This document shows positions 46,223-55,453 of a stretch of 64,000 nucleotides of DNA, piece after piece. Position 1 is the stretch's first letter. Every line of letters starts with the position of its first letter. Under the pieces are notes generated by a model that saw only the letters and a program-made list of their open reading frames with translations, had not been told where the DNA came from and ran no database searches. The position numbers were made by a program, and so were the translations under genes. The DNA lies in NCBI GenBank assembly GCA_014872875.1, contig WKFI01000002.1, positions 1 to 64,000 of the forward strand, read 5' to 3'. This stretch comes from Paracoccaceae bacterium. Its GTDB lineage: Bacteria; Pseudomonadota; Alphaproteobacteria; Rhodobacterales; Rhodobacteraceae.

Positions 46223-48178
46223 TCAGTTCCTGTTTCTGGCATAGGCGATAAACGTGTCGAAGCTCAACGGGTTGCTCATGGAATCCCGATTCACAACCGT
46301 TTCTGGGTCGGCGCCCAACAGCAGCTTCTTGACTGGGACTTCCAGTTTCTTGCCCGAAAGGGTTCGGGGAATTTCTGCGACGGCGACGATCTCGTTGGGC
46401 AGGAACCGTGGAGAAACGCTTGTGCGGATGGCTTCGTTGATCCGGTCCTTGAGGGTTTGGTTCAAAACCTGTCCCTCAGCCAGGACGACAAAAAGCGGCA
46501 TGAAGCTGTCGCGGCCGAGGAATTCGAGATCGACCACAAGGGAATCCAGAATTTCATCAAGTCCTTCAACAGCCTGATAAATCTCGGAAGATCCCAGCCG
46601 AAGTCCTTTGCGGTTGATGGTGGCGTCCGAGCGGCCGTAGATCACCGACCCGCCATCCGCCGTGATCTCAATCCAGTCACCATGGCGCCAGATGCCCGGA
46701 TAGGTGTCATAGTAGCTGTCATGCAGCCGGTGGCCGTCTTCGTCGCCCCAAAAAAACAAGGGCATGGATGGCAGCGGTTCTGTGCAGACAAGCTCACCCA
46801 CTTCTCCGATTACCTCTTGCCCCAGTGCGTCAAAGGATCGGACAGCACAGCCCAACGATCGGCACTGCATTTCACCAGCACGAACCGGTAGCATCACATT
46901 GCCGGTCACGAATGCCCCGCAGATGTCAGTGCCGCCGGAAATTGGCGCCAACCAGATATCGGAACTGATCTGACCGTAGATCCAATCATACCCATCTGCC
47001 GTCAGAGGCGATCCGGTTGTGCCCAAGGATATCAGCGCGGACAGATCCAATTCGTGTCCCGGTCGGATACCAGCCTTGGCGCAGGCAGTGACAAAGGCTG
47101 CACCGACGCCCAGATAAGTGAGCCCTTCCTCAGCTGCGATGCGCCAAAGGGCCAGCATGTCCGGATGGTTTGGGGCTCCATCATGCATAACCACCCGTGC
47201 GCCCTGCCCCAAAGCCACGAATTGCACGTTCCACATCACCCAACCTGATGATGTCAGCCAGCAGAACCGATCCCGGTGGGACAGATCCTGATGCAGAGTC
47301 TGCTTGCATCCTTCCAGCAGGATCCCGCCATGCCCATGCACGATGGGCTTTGGATTGCCTGTCGTGCCGGACGAATAGACAACCCAAAGCGGGTGACTGA
47401 AGGCGACCCGTTCAAAAGTCAGCTTTGCAGCTTTGCAGGTCAGGTCGTCCCAATTAGACCATCCAATCGGCAGATCACCGGCGACGGGGATCATGATGCG
47501 GGCCTTTAGCGTTGGCAGTTCTGCGCTGATCTGCTGGATCACCTCCCGCCGGTCGACGCTGTTCCCTGCGTGTACATATCCGTCCTGCGCAATCAGCACC
47601 GCCGGTTCGATCTGTTTGAACCGGTCCAGAATGGCCACATGTCCCATATCAGGCGCGCAAAGGGACCAGATTGCGCCGATGCTGGCCGTGGCCAGACAGG
47701 CGATAATCGAGGCCGGCGTATTGGGCAGGATCGCCACGACGCGATCTCCTGCCCCAACCCCCATGGTACGCAGCTCAGCTGCCAAGCTGGCGACCTGGGC
47801 TTGAAGCTCGGCCCAGGTTAATTCGGACCGACCAAATGTTTCCGAATGGCTCACCAGGGCGATTTGATCTGGATGAGCGCGCCCGGGTCGCAGCATGTGC
47901 TGTGCCCAGTTCAACCTTGCGCCCGGGAACCACTCGGCTCCGGGCTGCACCCGTTTTGTCAGAATTTGATCTGCAGGGGTGCTGGCCTCCAGCTGGAAAT
48001 AGTCCCAGATGGATTGCCAGAAGTCTTCCAGTTCCGCGACACTCCATTGCCAGAGGTCATTGTAGTTTCCGAAACTCTGGCCGGTGCGCTGTTCGACCCA
48101 GCGGGTGAAATCCGCCATCCGACTGGCTTGGGCACGTTTCGGTGTCGGAGACCAGAGGATCGGACGGGGCTCGGTCAT
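46223..48178 (-). CDS. Acetoacetyl-CoA synthetase
   Basis: Acyl-activating enzyme of 651 residues, forming acetoacetyl-CoA from acetoacetate, ATP and CoA. The AACS-type N-terminus is seen as ILWSPTPKRAQASRM and NYNDLWQWSV. The AMP-binding P-loop motif is VYSSGTTGNPKPI, and the adenylation Lys lies in TLSGKKLEVP near the C-terminus. It overlaps the preceding serine hydrolase stop by four bases. With tesB and glutaryl-CoA dehydrogenase nearby it suggests ketone-body and acyl-CoA recycling. Confidence 0.93.
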   Translation of the reverse strand: MTEPRPILWSPTPKRAQASRMADFTRWVEQRTGQSFGNYNDLWQWSVAELEDFWQSIWDYFQLEASTPADQILTKRVQPGAEWFPGARLNWAQHMLRPGRAHPDQIALVSHSETFGRSELTWAELQAQVASLAAELRTMGVGAGDRVVAILPNTPASIIACLATASIGAIWSLCAPDMGHVAILDRFKQIEPAVLIAQDGYVHAGNSVDRREVIQQISAELPTLKARIMIPVAGDLPIGWSNWDDLTCKAAKLTFERVAFSHPLWVVYSSGTTGNPKPIVHGHGGILLEGCKQTLHQDLSHRDRFCWLTSSGWVMWNVQFVALGQGARVVMHDGAPNHPDMLALWRIAAEEGLTYLGVGAAFVTACAKAGIRPGHELDLSALISLGTTGSPLTADGYDWIYGQISSDIWLAPISGGTDICGAFVTGNVMLPVRAGEMQCRSLGCAVRSFDALGQEVIGEVGELVCTEPLPSMPLFFWGDEDGHRLHDSYYDTYPGIWRHGDWIEITADGGSVIYGRSDATINRKGLRLGSSEIYQAVEGLDEILDSLVVDLEFLGRDSFMPLFVVLAEGQVLNQTLKDRINEAIRTSVSPRFLPNEIVAVAEIPRTLSGKKLEVPVKKLLLGADPETVVNRDSMSNPLSFDTFIAYARNRN

Positions 48179-49395
48179 GACAGTAATGCCCCATGTACCA
48201 GAGCTTTAAGCTGTGACCGAGACGGGTAGGAACTGGATGGGGACAACTGAGTGAAGAAGACAACGGATAGCTCTTCTGCCCTGTCCACCCAGAAAAAGGT
48301 CGACGCCATTCCGCCCCAGCTGAAATCTCCCACCGAACCCGGCGCGCGGGCGCGAGCCGGGTCCAGCACCACAGCGCCACCCAATCCGAAACCCATACCC
48401 TCCATCGGTTGTTCAGCAAAGCTCTGCGGTCCCATGGAGGCGATTTCGCCGGGCAAATGGTTGCGCATCATGAAGTCCAGCGTCTTGGGTGAAAGCAGTT
48501 GCACGTCGCCAGCACGTCCTCCCTGTCGCAGCATTTCCGCAAAGCACATATAGTCGTCGATTGTTCCGACCAGCCCTCCGCCGCCGGAATGCATCGAAGC
48601 ATCCAGATAGGCTGAGCCGTGGTAATCATCGGTCAACCGCAGGGTTTCGCCCCCTGATTTGGCGGCATTCAAGTCCATCGCATCGCCTGCCAACGGAGTG
48701 TAGAGGGATGCGAATTTGTCTCCAGTTCCCTGTGGCACTGTGAACCGTGTCGATGTCATGCCCAGAGGGTCCAGGATTTCTTCGCGGAAGAACCGGTCCA
48801 GAGATTTCCCCGACACCACTTCGACAACACGCCCAAGGATGTCGATGGCAACCGAGTACTCCCAGCGCGAGCCGGGATGGAACGCCAAGGGCAATTCTCC
48901 AACCCTTGCAGCCATGTCCGCCAAAGACCCCTGCCCCGGCCCAAAGATGAGATTCTCGGCGTCCATCGCAGCGGCCAGAATGCCCGGGTTGAACGGATAG
49001 CTCAGCCCGGCGGTGTGGGTCAGAAGGTGATGCAGGGTTGGTGTTGCACAAGGCTCTGTCTGGTCGATCCGTTCCGCCCCGGGGATTAATGCCCGCATAT
49101 TTGCAAAGCTCGGGATGAATTCGGACACTGGCGCTTCCAGATGAAACAGCCCCTTTTCGGCCAACATCATGATGGCAACCGATGTAATCGGTTTGGTCAT
49201 GGAATATATCCGCGCCACCGTATCTCGTTCGAACGGCAAGTCCTCGGCCAGGTTTCGCGACCCGCACGCGTTAAAATACTGCTCTTCCCCGCCCCGCTTG
49301 ATCAGGACCGAGCTGCCGGCATATTTTCGATCCTCAACATAACGGTCTTGCCATTTGCCGATGCGGCGCAATCTGTCCCGATCCATTGCATTCAC
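48175..49395 (-). CDS. Serine beta-lactamase-family hydrolase (class C/EstB-like)
   Basis: Serine hydrolase of about 406 residues. The nucleophile motif SxxK is SMTK near residue 70, and a Tyr-based second motif follows in the YSVAID segment; no signal peptide is visible. Such proteins are usually esterases rather than true beta-lactamases, and the operon of CoA enzymes supports an esterase or lactonase role. The GTG at 49395 is chosen because AGGGGAGAG lies eight bases before it. A GTG at 49425 would overlap the upstream enoyl-CoA hydratase stop (GTGA) but has no ribosome site. Confidence 0.85.
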   Translation of the reverse strand: MNAMDRDRLRRIGKWQDRYVEDRKYAGSSVLIKRGGEEQYFNACGSRNLAEDLPFERDTVARIYSMTKPITSVAIMMLAEKGLFHLEAPVSEFIPSFANMRALIPGAERIDQTEPCATPTLHHLLTHTAGLSYPFNPGILAAAMDAENLIFGPGQGSLADMAARVGELPLAFHPGSRWEYSVAIDILGRVVEVVSGKSLDRFFREEILDPLGMTSTRFTVPQGTGDKFASLYTPLAGDAMDLNAAKSGGETLRLTDDYHGSAYLDASMHSGGGGLVGTIDDYMCFAEMLRQGGRAGDVQLLSPKTLDFMMRNHLPGEIASMGPQSFAEQPMEGMGFGLGGAVVLDPARARAPGSVGDFSWGGMASTFFWVDRAEELSVVFFTQLSPSSSYPSRSQLKALVHGALLS

Positions 49396-49421
49396 GATCT
49401 GCTCTCCCCTCACGCGCTTTT

Positions 49422-50177
49422 TCACCCAATCATGCGCTGCATGGCAGCCTTGGTTTCATCGTTGAACCAGCCACCTTCGGGGGCATTGCCTCCGGATGAG
49501 ATGCCAGCGCGAATTCGGTCGATGGTTTCACCCCGTATTTGCCATTTTACGGAGGCAAAGGTTTTGGGCGGCAGCTGTGCCAGGGTTTGCGCTTCTTCCA
49601 CTGCGCGTGGCAAAACCTCGTCAGGGTCGTTCAACAGAACATCAACAATTCCGGCCGCCTGTGCCTCGGTCGCATTGATGGGCTGCCCCGTCAGCATCAG
49701 CTTGCGCTGCATGTTGCTGTCCAATGTCGCGCGGGCGATTTCCAGCGGGCCCACGGGGAAATCCGCGCCCACCCGAACTTCGGCCAGCCCAAAGGAACTG
49801 CGCGGTCCGGCCACGCGGACGTCGCTGGCCAGAACAAAGAACAGCCCGCCTGCGATCGCTGCACCGTTCACGGCCACGACGATGGGTGTCGAGCAGGAAT
49901 ATTCGGCCAGGAACCCAACATTCAGCCCTTCGACAATGGCGTTTTGCTCGCTCAGGGTGAAATCCTGCGCCTCTTTCAGGTCCAACCCAGCAGAAAACAC
50001 TTTGAACCGGCTTGAGATCACAATTGCGCGTACGTCGGGGTCACGATCAAGCGAGTCAAGCTCGGCCGCAAAATCCATCAGAAACTCGGCGCTCAGCGCA
50101 TTCACGGGCCCGCGTCCCAATTCTAGCTCAACCACACCATGATCGTGTGGCTTTCGCTGCAGCCAATCGTGCCCCAC
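49422..50177 (-). CDS. Enoyl-CoA hydratase/isomerase family protein
   Basis: Crotonase-fold enzyme of 251 residues. The oxyanion-hole segments are FSAGLDLKEA and NGAAIAGGL, both typical. FGLAEVRVGADFP occupies the region of the first catalytic Glu. The GTG start at 50177 is supported by GAGGGAGAG upstream. First gene of the leftward operon; divergent from an SDR gene across 250 bases of promoter DNA. Substrate not deducible. Confidence 0.88.
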   Translation of the reverse strand: MGHDWLQRKPHDHGVVELELGRGPVNALSAEFLMDFAAELDSLDRDPDVRAIVISSRFKVFSAGLDLKEAQDFTLSEQNAIVEGLNVGFLAEYSCSTPIVVAVNGAAIAGGLFFVLASDVRVAGPRSSFGLAEVRVGADFPVGPLEIARATLDSNMQRKLMLTGQPINATEAQAAGIVDVLLNDPDEVLPRAVEEAQTLAQLPPKTFASVKWQIRGETIDRIRAGISSGGNAPEGGWFNDETKAAMQRMIG

Positions 50178-50427
50178 CAGTTCTCTCCCTCTACGGATAC
50201 ATTTTTTACCTTTGATCCCAGTATGCGTTTACCGTGCAGCAGCGTCGAGCATTTCGCGATACGTAGAACCACGCATAGGACCGTATGAAGAAACCCTGAC
50301 GTTCGGTCAGACCCGCAGGCATTTGACAGGATTTCCAAAGCCTATCTAGGCTGAGACAAACGCTTCTATCGGGCAAGCAACGTAATGGAATGGGTCCGGG
50401 CTTGCGACATTTGGAGGACATCCAACT

Positions 50428-51162
50428 ATGACTGCTCCCGTTGTTTTTGTGGTCGGTGCTGGCGATTTCATCGGAGCGGCCATTGCCCGCCGATTTGCCC
50501 AGGGCGGGTTCACCGTCTGCATGGGGCGACGAAACGGTGATAAGCTGGAACCGCTGGTCAACGAGTTGCGAAATACCGGTGTCCAGGCACATGGCTTTGG
50601 TATGGACGCCCGTGACGAAGACAGCGTGCGTGAGACATTTGCCCGTATCGAGAACGAGATAGGCTCAATCGATTTGGTGATTTTCAATGTCGGTGGAAAC
50701 GTCCGCTTCCTAATCCGCGAGACTACGTCGCGCGTGTTCCGGAAAGTCTGGGAAATGGCCTGCTTTGCAGGGTTTCTGTGCGGTCGCGAAGCCGCCAGCT
50801 ATATGGTTCCGCGTGGAAAAGGTGCGATCTTTTTTACCGGGGCGTCTGCATCCATGCGTGGCAATGCGGGCTTTGCTGCATTCTCAGCTGGCAAGGCCGG
50901 CCTTCGCGCGATGGTGCAAAGCCTGGCAAAGGAGTTGGGGCCGCAGAACATTCATGTCGCTCATCTTGTCATAGATGCAGGTGTCGACACCGCCTTTGTC
51001 CGCGAACGTCTGCGCAACAGTGGTCAGGACCCTGAAGATTTGGCTCCTGATACATTGATGGATCCTCGTTCGGTCGCAGAGGCTTACTGGACGCTGTATC
51101 ATCAAAAGCGTGACGGATGGACGTTTGAAATGGATCTCAGACCCTATGCCGAACGATGGTGA
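50428..51162 (+). CDS. SDR-family protein with Phe in place of the catalytic Tyr
   Basis: SDR fold of 244 residues. The cofactor motif is VVGAGDFIG rather than TGxxxGIG, with MGRRN after beta-2 (basic residues that would suit NADPH). At the active site the usual YxxxK is FSAGK: Phe152 and Lys156, while the preceding TGASAS Ser is present. A set of SDR-like proteins shares this Phe, so it is unlikely to be a sequencing error. Its catalytic ability is doubtful or altered. GGAGGA lies before the ATG. The cupin gene follows after 74 bases. Confidence 0.85.
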   Translation: MTAPVVFVVGAGDFIGAAIARRFAQGGFTVCMGRRNGDKLEPLVNELRNTGVQAHGFGMDARDEDSVRETFARIENEIGSIDLVIFNVGGNVRFLIRETTSRVFRKVWEMACFAGFLCGREAASYMVPRGKGAIFFTGASASMRGNAGFAAFSAGKAGLRAMVQSLAKELGPQNIHVAHLVIDAGVDTAFVRERLRNSGQDPEDLAPDTLMDPRSVAEAYWTLYHQKRDGWTFEMDLRPYAERW

Positions 51163-51236
51163 AGACATCGCCAGACGTTGACGCAATCAGGCTTTGATGC
51201 TTGCAAACGTGCAAAGTGAAACCGGAAAGGAAAGTG

Positions 51237-51785
51237 ATGACAGATCCCTTGCTTGACAATTTGGTTCAGCAGGCCCGCATTGCGGCAAGGTCCGCGTCAC
51301 CGTCGGATGCTATAAGGGCCGTGTTGAAGGATAGCATTGGCCAGTCAAACGAATTTGCCAACGCGATCGCAGCCACTGAAGAGGACGAGCTGTTGCTGTT
51401 CGAGGATGACACCTGTTCAATCTGGACATGCCGCTATGGATCGGACTTGGTCTTTGCGCCCCATGAACACCGGATGCCGGTTCACATTGCGGTTTACCGC
51501 GGTACAGAAATCGAAGTTCTGTACAAAAAGGAACCCGGACGTTTGCGTCATGGGGGCAACAAACACGTCGCTGCCGGTGATGTTGTCAGCCTGGGACCGG
51601 ACGCCATTCACGCCATTACAGGCGAAGGCGACATTCAAAGCCATGCCATTCACATCTACGAAGGACCGTTGACACGAGTGGAGCGTCATCTGTTCGATTG
51701 GACAACGGGTGCCGAAGTCGAGTTCAGCATGGAGAACTTTCATGCGATGGCCCGAAACAGGGCAGAGATGAAAGAGCTGGGCTGA
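51237..51785 (+). CDS. Cupin-fold metal protein, cysteine dioxygenase-like type
   Basis: Predicted cytoplasmic double-stranded beta-helix protein of 182 residues. Metal-ligand motifs are APHEHRMPVH (His-x-His) and, later, GPDAIHAI with a third His. The layout recalls predicted metal-dependent cupins related to cysteine dioxygenase, but no named enzyme is recognised. The ATG at 51237 follows GGAAAGGAAAG. It forms a pair with the SDR-like gene and is convergent with iclR. Confidence 0.75.
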   Translation: MTDPLLDNLVQQARIAARSASPSDAIRAVLKDSIGQSNEFANAIAATEEDELLLFEDDTCSIWTCRYGSDLVFAPHEHRMPVHIAVYRGTEIEVLYKKEPGRLRHGGNKHVAAGDVVSLGPDAIHAITGEGDIQSHAIHIYEGPLTRVERHLFDWTTGAEVEFSMENFHAMARNRAEMKELG

Positions 51786-51797
51786 CGCTCGCAGCCG

Positions 51798-52595
51798 TCA
51801 AGGTCGCAAGTTCAATCGTGCGGCGGCCTCGGTCAGCATCGGGGCATAATGGGTTTCCAGCTGTTTCTTTTTTACATGAAACGACGGGCCACCCACGTTC
51901 AGCCCGAACACACGCGAGGCGTTCAGCGAATAGACCGGAACCGCAATTCCGTTTACATCCGACCTCCAGTCGCCATAGCTGGAACAGAACCCGCATGCAT
52001 CGAATTCCGCCTTTGCGTTTTCGTAGGACTGCCGTTGCGCATCAGCCAGTTCGGGATGCTCGGCTGCACCTACCTGAAACGCGGTTTCCCGCTGCTCTTC
52101 AGTCATGCCAACCAGAATGGCCCGCCCGATGGCCGAGAAGAAAAGCGGCAGGCGGGACCCCACATGCATGGAGAGCGACACGTCTTCGCGCGAGCGATAG
52201 ACGCTCATATAAATAACCTTGTCGCGAAACGCTTCTCCCAGCGCTGCGGTAATGTAAGAGTTTGGACCGTTTCGAAGATCCTTGAGCACACCCGGTGCGC
52301 GATCGCAGATATCCATGCTGGCCAAAACACCGAAACCCAATTGCAAAACTCCGGCTCCCAACCTGTAAGATCCGGTGCCATTGTCCACGACCAGGTAATC
52401 CAATTGACACAATGTATGGGTCAGACGCGACACGGTCGCCTTGGGTAATCCGGTGCGCTCGGAAATGTCGGTATTGCTCAACAGGACTTCTCCGCGCTTG
52501 TAACAGCGCAACACGTCCAGCCCCCGCGCCAGCGCGGTGATGAAGTTGCGATCTTTGGCCTCGTCCTGAGGCAACGCCAGATCCGGATCCGACAT
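51798..52595 (-). CDS. IclR-family transcriptional regulator
   Basis: Regulator of 265 residues with an N-terminal winged helix-turn-helix (LSNTDISERTGLPKATVSRL) and the IclR effector domain (about 95-255). The conserved DICDRAPGVLKDLR and SAIGRAIL segments are visible. AAGGAGAA precedes the ATG. It is the last gene of the leftward operon containing the acyl-CoA dehydrogenases and the kinase-like protein, so it probably controls that operon. Confidence 0.92.
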   Translation of the reverse strand: MSDPDLALPQDEAKDRNFITALARGLDVLRCYKRGEVLLSNTDISERTGLPKATVSRLTHTLCQLDYLVVDNGTGSYRLGAGVLQLGFGVLASMDICDRAPGVLKDLRNGPNSYITAALGEAFRDKVIYMSVYRSREDVSLSMHVGSRLPLFFSAIGRAILVGMTEEQRETAFQVGAAEHPELADAQRQSYENAKAEFDACGFCSSYGDWRSDVNGIAVPVYSLNASRVFGLNVGGPSFHVKKKQLETHYAPMLTEAAARLNLRP

Positions 52596-52635
52596 GGTAT
52601 TCTCCTTGCATTTCGCCTGCGGCTGTCAGGCAGGC

Positions 52636-53664
52636 TCAGCGGCCAAGCGCCTCCAATCCATGCTTTGCAAATAGCGGCACATATTGTCCCAGTTGCATCG
52701 CGCGTTCGGGATTGGATGCATTACCATCAAGGGCCCGTTTGAGAACCCCCTGAATGATCGCGGCCATCCGAAAGAAACTGAAGGACAGGAAAACCTCGAA
52801 ATGTGGCACTCCTGCCAGGCCGCGCCGTTCGCAATAGCGCTCGATGAACGCCTGATCACTCGGCAATCCAAGCGACTGCCGATCTGCTCCTGCCAGACCG
52901 CGCCCCTCGCTCCCCATGGGCATCTGCCACTGCATGATGACCGAGGCGAGATCGGCGAACGGGTGACCCAAGGTGGACAACTCCCAATCCAATACGGCAA
53001 GGCAACGGGGGCCATTCTTGTCATAGATCATGTTGTCGATACGGTAGTCGCCATGCACCAGCCCGCGCTGCCCGTCGTCCGGTGGAAGTCGGGATGACAA
53101 GGCGTCGATCAACTCATCCATCTGGGCCACACTTTGGGTTTCGCTGGCCCGGTACTGTTTGGTCCAGCGCCCCACCTGTCGCTCCAGGTAATTGCCCGGC
53201 GGTCCATAGTCCGACAGCCCGACCGCGTTTATGTCCACGTTGTGTAGCGCCGCCAAAACGCGGTTCATTTCATCAATGACAGCCCCACGGGTATCGTTGT
53301 CGCAACCTTTCATCACCGGATCGGAAAAGTTACGACCATCGACATGATCCATGATGTAAAACGCCGAGCCGATCACGTCATCGTCTTCACACAGAAGATG
53401 CATGCCGGCGACAGGCACATCCGTATCTGCCAGCGCTTTTTGCACGCGAAACTCACGGTCCACCGCATGGGCCGATTTGAGCAGCACACCCGGCGGTTTG
53501 CGTCGCAGCACGTAGTTGCCCGAGGCTGCTTTCAAAAGAAATGTCGGGTTGGATTGGCCGGTTTCGAATTTCGTGGCCTCGATGGGTCCCCGGAATCCGG
53601 TTAGGTTCGCTTCGAGATAGGCGTTGACCGCCTTCAGGTCCAAGCTTTGCGTCTCCTGGGTCAT
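52636..53664 (-). CDS. APH-family kinase of the ACAD10/11 N-terminal type
   Basis: Phosphotransferase of 342 residues with a protein kinase-like fold. It has the substrate loop FETGQSNPTFLL, YVLRRKPPGVLL with the ATP-binding Lys/Arg region, AVDREFRVQKAL, Brenner's motif HGDYRIDN (His204, Asp206, Asn211) and the metal motif LDWE (Asp226). These stretches follow the kinase domain of human ACAD10/ACAD11 and LvaA of Pseudomonas putida. Those enzymes phosphorylate 4-hydroxyacyl-CoA so that an acyl-CoA dehydrogenase can remove the hydroxyl group. Two acyl-CoA dehydrogenases lie in the same operon. The family call is firm; the substrate is inferred. Confidence 0.88.
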   Translation of the reverse strand: MTQETQSLDLKAVNAYLEANLTGFRGPIEATKFETGQSNPTFLLKAASGNYVLRRKPPGVLLKSAHAVDREFRVQKALADTDVPVAGMHLLCEDDDVIGSAFYIMDHVDGRNFSDPVMKGCDNDTRGAVIDEMNRVLAALHNVDINAVGLSDYGPPGNYLERQVGRWTKQYRASETQSVAQMDELIDALSSRLPPDDGQRGLVHGDYRIDNMIYDKNGPRCLAVLDWELSTLGHPFADLASVIMQWQMPMGSEGRGLAGADRQSLGLPSDQAFIERYCERRGLAGVPHFEVFLSFSFFRMAAIIQGVLKRALDGNASNPERAMQLGQYVPLFAKHGLEALGR

Positions 53665-53677
53665 GTCGGGACTCCCT

Positions 53678-54337
53678 TCAACTATAGCTCATGTAAACAG
53701 ACCGGTCGTTGTCTGCAAAATGCGGGGTTGCGTTGAATTCGCTCAGGAAAAACGCCCTCTCGGTAAAGATGAACCGGGTCATGGATGTATTCTTGACCTG
53801 CAGGTTCAAGGCGATCATCTGGGCAGGAGGTGTTTGCAACGTGGCTGAAACCAGTTTTCCGATGACACCACCAGAGCTGACCACAAGAACCCTTTCAGCG
53901 CCCGCTCGCACGGCATGGGATCGCGCTTGTTCGACCCGATCCGAAAATTGGGTCCAGTTCTCCGACGCTCCAGTCAACCCGCCGTCCTGCCACTCTCTCA
54001 GCGTTGTTTTCAAAGCCCGAAAATGCGACTGCCGGTCCTTTTGGACATTTTCGGGCAAAACCCCGCTGTGTTTCGCGGTCAGGAGGTCGTGAAAATCATA
54101 TTCGTTCCAACCTGCATGTTCCTCTGCCGCCGTATCGAACCCAATGCCGTCCAAAGTCTGCCGATGCCTGGCCAAGGTCCCTGTGACTACCCGGTCCGGC
54201 ACCCAGTCAAGATCCCGCAACAGATCACCCAGAAGGCGCGATTGGGTGTATCCCAGATCCGTGAGCTGATCATAGGCGGCCGCGTCACCTGCCCCAAACG
54301 AAGCCTGACCGTGACGAATGACAAGAAGCTCCGCCAA
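53678..54337 (-). CDS. Histidine phosphatase family protein
   Basis: Phosphoglycerate mutase-like hydrolase of 219 residues. The phospho-acceptor motif is RHGQASFG at residues 8-15, and the second catalytic His position appears as SSGGVIGKL in place of the usual GH. The start appears to be TTG (54337), preceded by AAAGG that overlaps the last codons of the upstream gene; no better ATG fits. It lies between the nitronate monooxygenase-like gene and the kinase gene and may remove phosphate from a phosphorylated intermediate. Confidence 0.82.
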   Translation of the reverse strand: MAELLVIRHGQASFGAGDAAAYDQLTDLGYTQSRLLGDLLRDLDWVPDRVVTGTLARHRQTLDGIGFDTAAEEHAGWNEYDFHDLLTAKHSGVLPENVQKDRQSHFRALKTTLREWQDGGLTGASENWTQFSDRVEQARSHAVRAGAERVLVVSSGGVIGKLVSATLQTPPAQMIALNLQVKNTSMTRFIFTERAFFLSEFNATPHFADNDRSVYMSYS

Positions 54338-54342
54338 AATCG

Positions 54343-55353
54343 TTAACCTTTAAACTCGGCAGCCAAGCGTGCGCCCGTTCGGTTGTATTCACGTGCAATC
54401 CGGTCGACCAGCTCTGACACCGGTTCGATGGCGTGGACATCCCCAATGCCCTGCCCCGAACCCCAGATCTCCTTCCAGGCCTTGGGCTTGGAAGACCCCT
54501 CAGCGAAATTCATTGAAGAGGCGTCCGCAGTGGGCAAATTGTCGGGGTCCAGTCCTGCCTGTTCGATGGACTTCTTGAGATAGTTCCCCCAAACGCCTGT
54601 AAACAATGACGAATAAACAATGTCTTCTGCGGTACTATCAACAATCATCTGTTTGTAATCCTGCGCCGCATTGGCTTCCTCGGTCGCAATGAACGGGGAG
54701 CCCATATAGCCAAAATCCGCACCCATGGCACGTGCTGCCAACAAGGCTTCGCCACTTGCAATTGCCCCGGACAAGGCCAACGGACCGTCGAACCAGCTTC
54801 GGATTTCCCGGATCAAGGCCATCGGGGATTGTTGCCCGGCATGACCGCCGGCCCCGGCCGCGACCGCGATCAGACCGTCTGCACCTTTTTCAATGGCTTT
54901 GCGGGCGAACTTGTTGTTGATCACGTCGTGTAGCACGACCCCGCCACAGGAATGCGCAGCCTCATTCACCTCGACACGGGCACCCAATGAAGTGATCCAG
55001 ACAGGCACTTTCCATTTGGCACAGATCTCTAGGTCCCGTTCCAACCGACCGTTTGACCGATGCACGATCTGATTCACGGCAAAGGGCGCCGCGGGATTGT
55101 CTGGATTGTCCTGATTATGACGGTCCAGTTCTTCGGTTATCTGCTTCAACCAGACGTCCAACAACGGCGGTTCACCTTCGGCTTCACGCGCGTTCAAGGC
55201 CGGGAAGGCTCCGATGATCCCCGCCTTGCATTGTGCGATGACCAATTCAGGGACAGAAATGATGAACAAGGGCGACCCGATCAGGGGGATCCGCAAATCG
55301 CGCAAGGCGGTTGGCAAATGATCCTCGTTGCGGGCCCATTGCGTGTCTTTCAT
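54343..55353 (-). CDS. Nitronate monooxygenase-family flavoprotein
   Basis: FMN-dependent TIM-barrel protein of 336 residues. Features are the N-terminal PLIGSPLFIIS segment, GADGLIAVAAGAGGHAG as the phosphate-binding and catalytic His region, and the second FMN loop ALSGAIASGEALLAARAMGA. In acyl-CoA operons such proteins are often annotated 2-nitropropane dioxygenase but may act as enoyl or dienoyl reductases or on other substrates. Operon position argues for a role in acid catabolism, not nitroalkane detoxification. A 100-base gap separates it from the upstream SDR. Confidence 0.87.
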   Translation of the reverse strand: MKDTQWARNEDHLPTALRDLRIPLIGSPLFIISVPELVIAQCKAGIIGAFPALNAREAEGEPPLLDVWLKQITEELDRHNQDNPDNPAAPFAVNQIVHRSNGRLERDLEICAKWKVPVWITSLGARVEVNEAAHSCGGVVLHDVINNKFARKAIEKGADGLIAVAAGAGGHAGQQSPMALIREIRSWFDGPLALSGAIASGEALLAARAMGADFGYMGSPFIATEEANAAQDYKQMIVDSTAEDIVYSSLFTGVWGNYLKKSIEQAGLDPDNLPTADASSMNFAEGSSKPKAWKEIWGSGQGIGDVHAIEPVSELVDRIAREYNRTGARLAAEFKG

Positions 55354-55453
55354 AGTGATGCCTATTTTTTGCTTTCCTGCAGAAACCCATCCATTGTTTC
55401 AGAGTTCCACATGATTTGATTCAGGTGTGAGAGTTTTCGTACAACCATCTCGC

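Noticed and set aside
48175-49395. Antibiotic-resistance beta-lactamase
   Set aside because: No signal peptide, and it is part of a CoA-metabolism operon; EstB-like esterases share SxxK.
51237-51785. Cupin as a DMSP lyase (DddL/DddQ/DddW)
   Set aside because: The conserved cupin motif spacing of those lyases is not seen, and neighbours are not DMSP genes.
52636-53664. Aminoglycoside resistance phosphotransferase
   Set aside because: Sequence follows the ACAD10/11 kinase subgroup and sits in an acyl-CoA operon.
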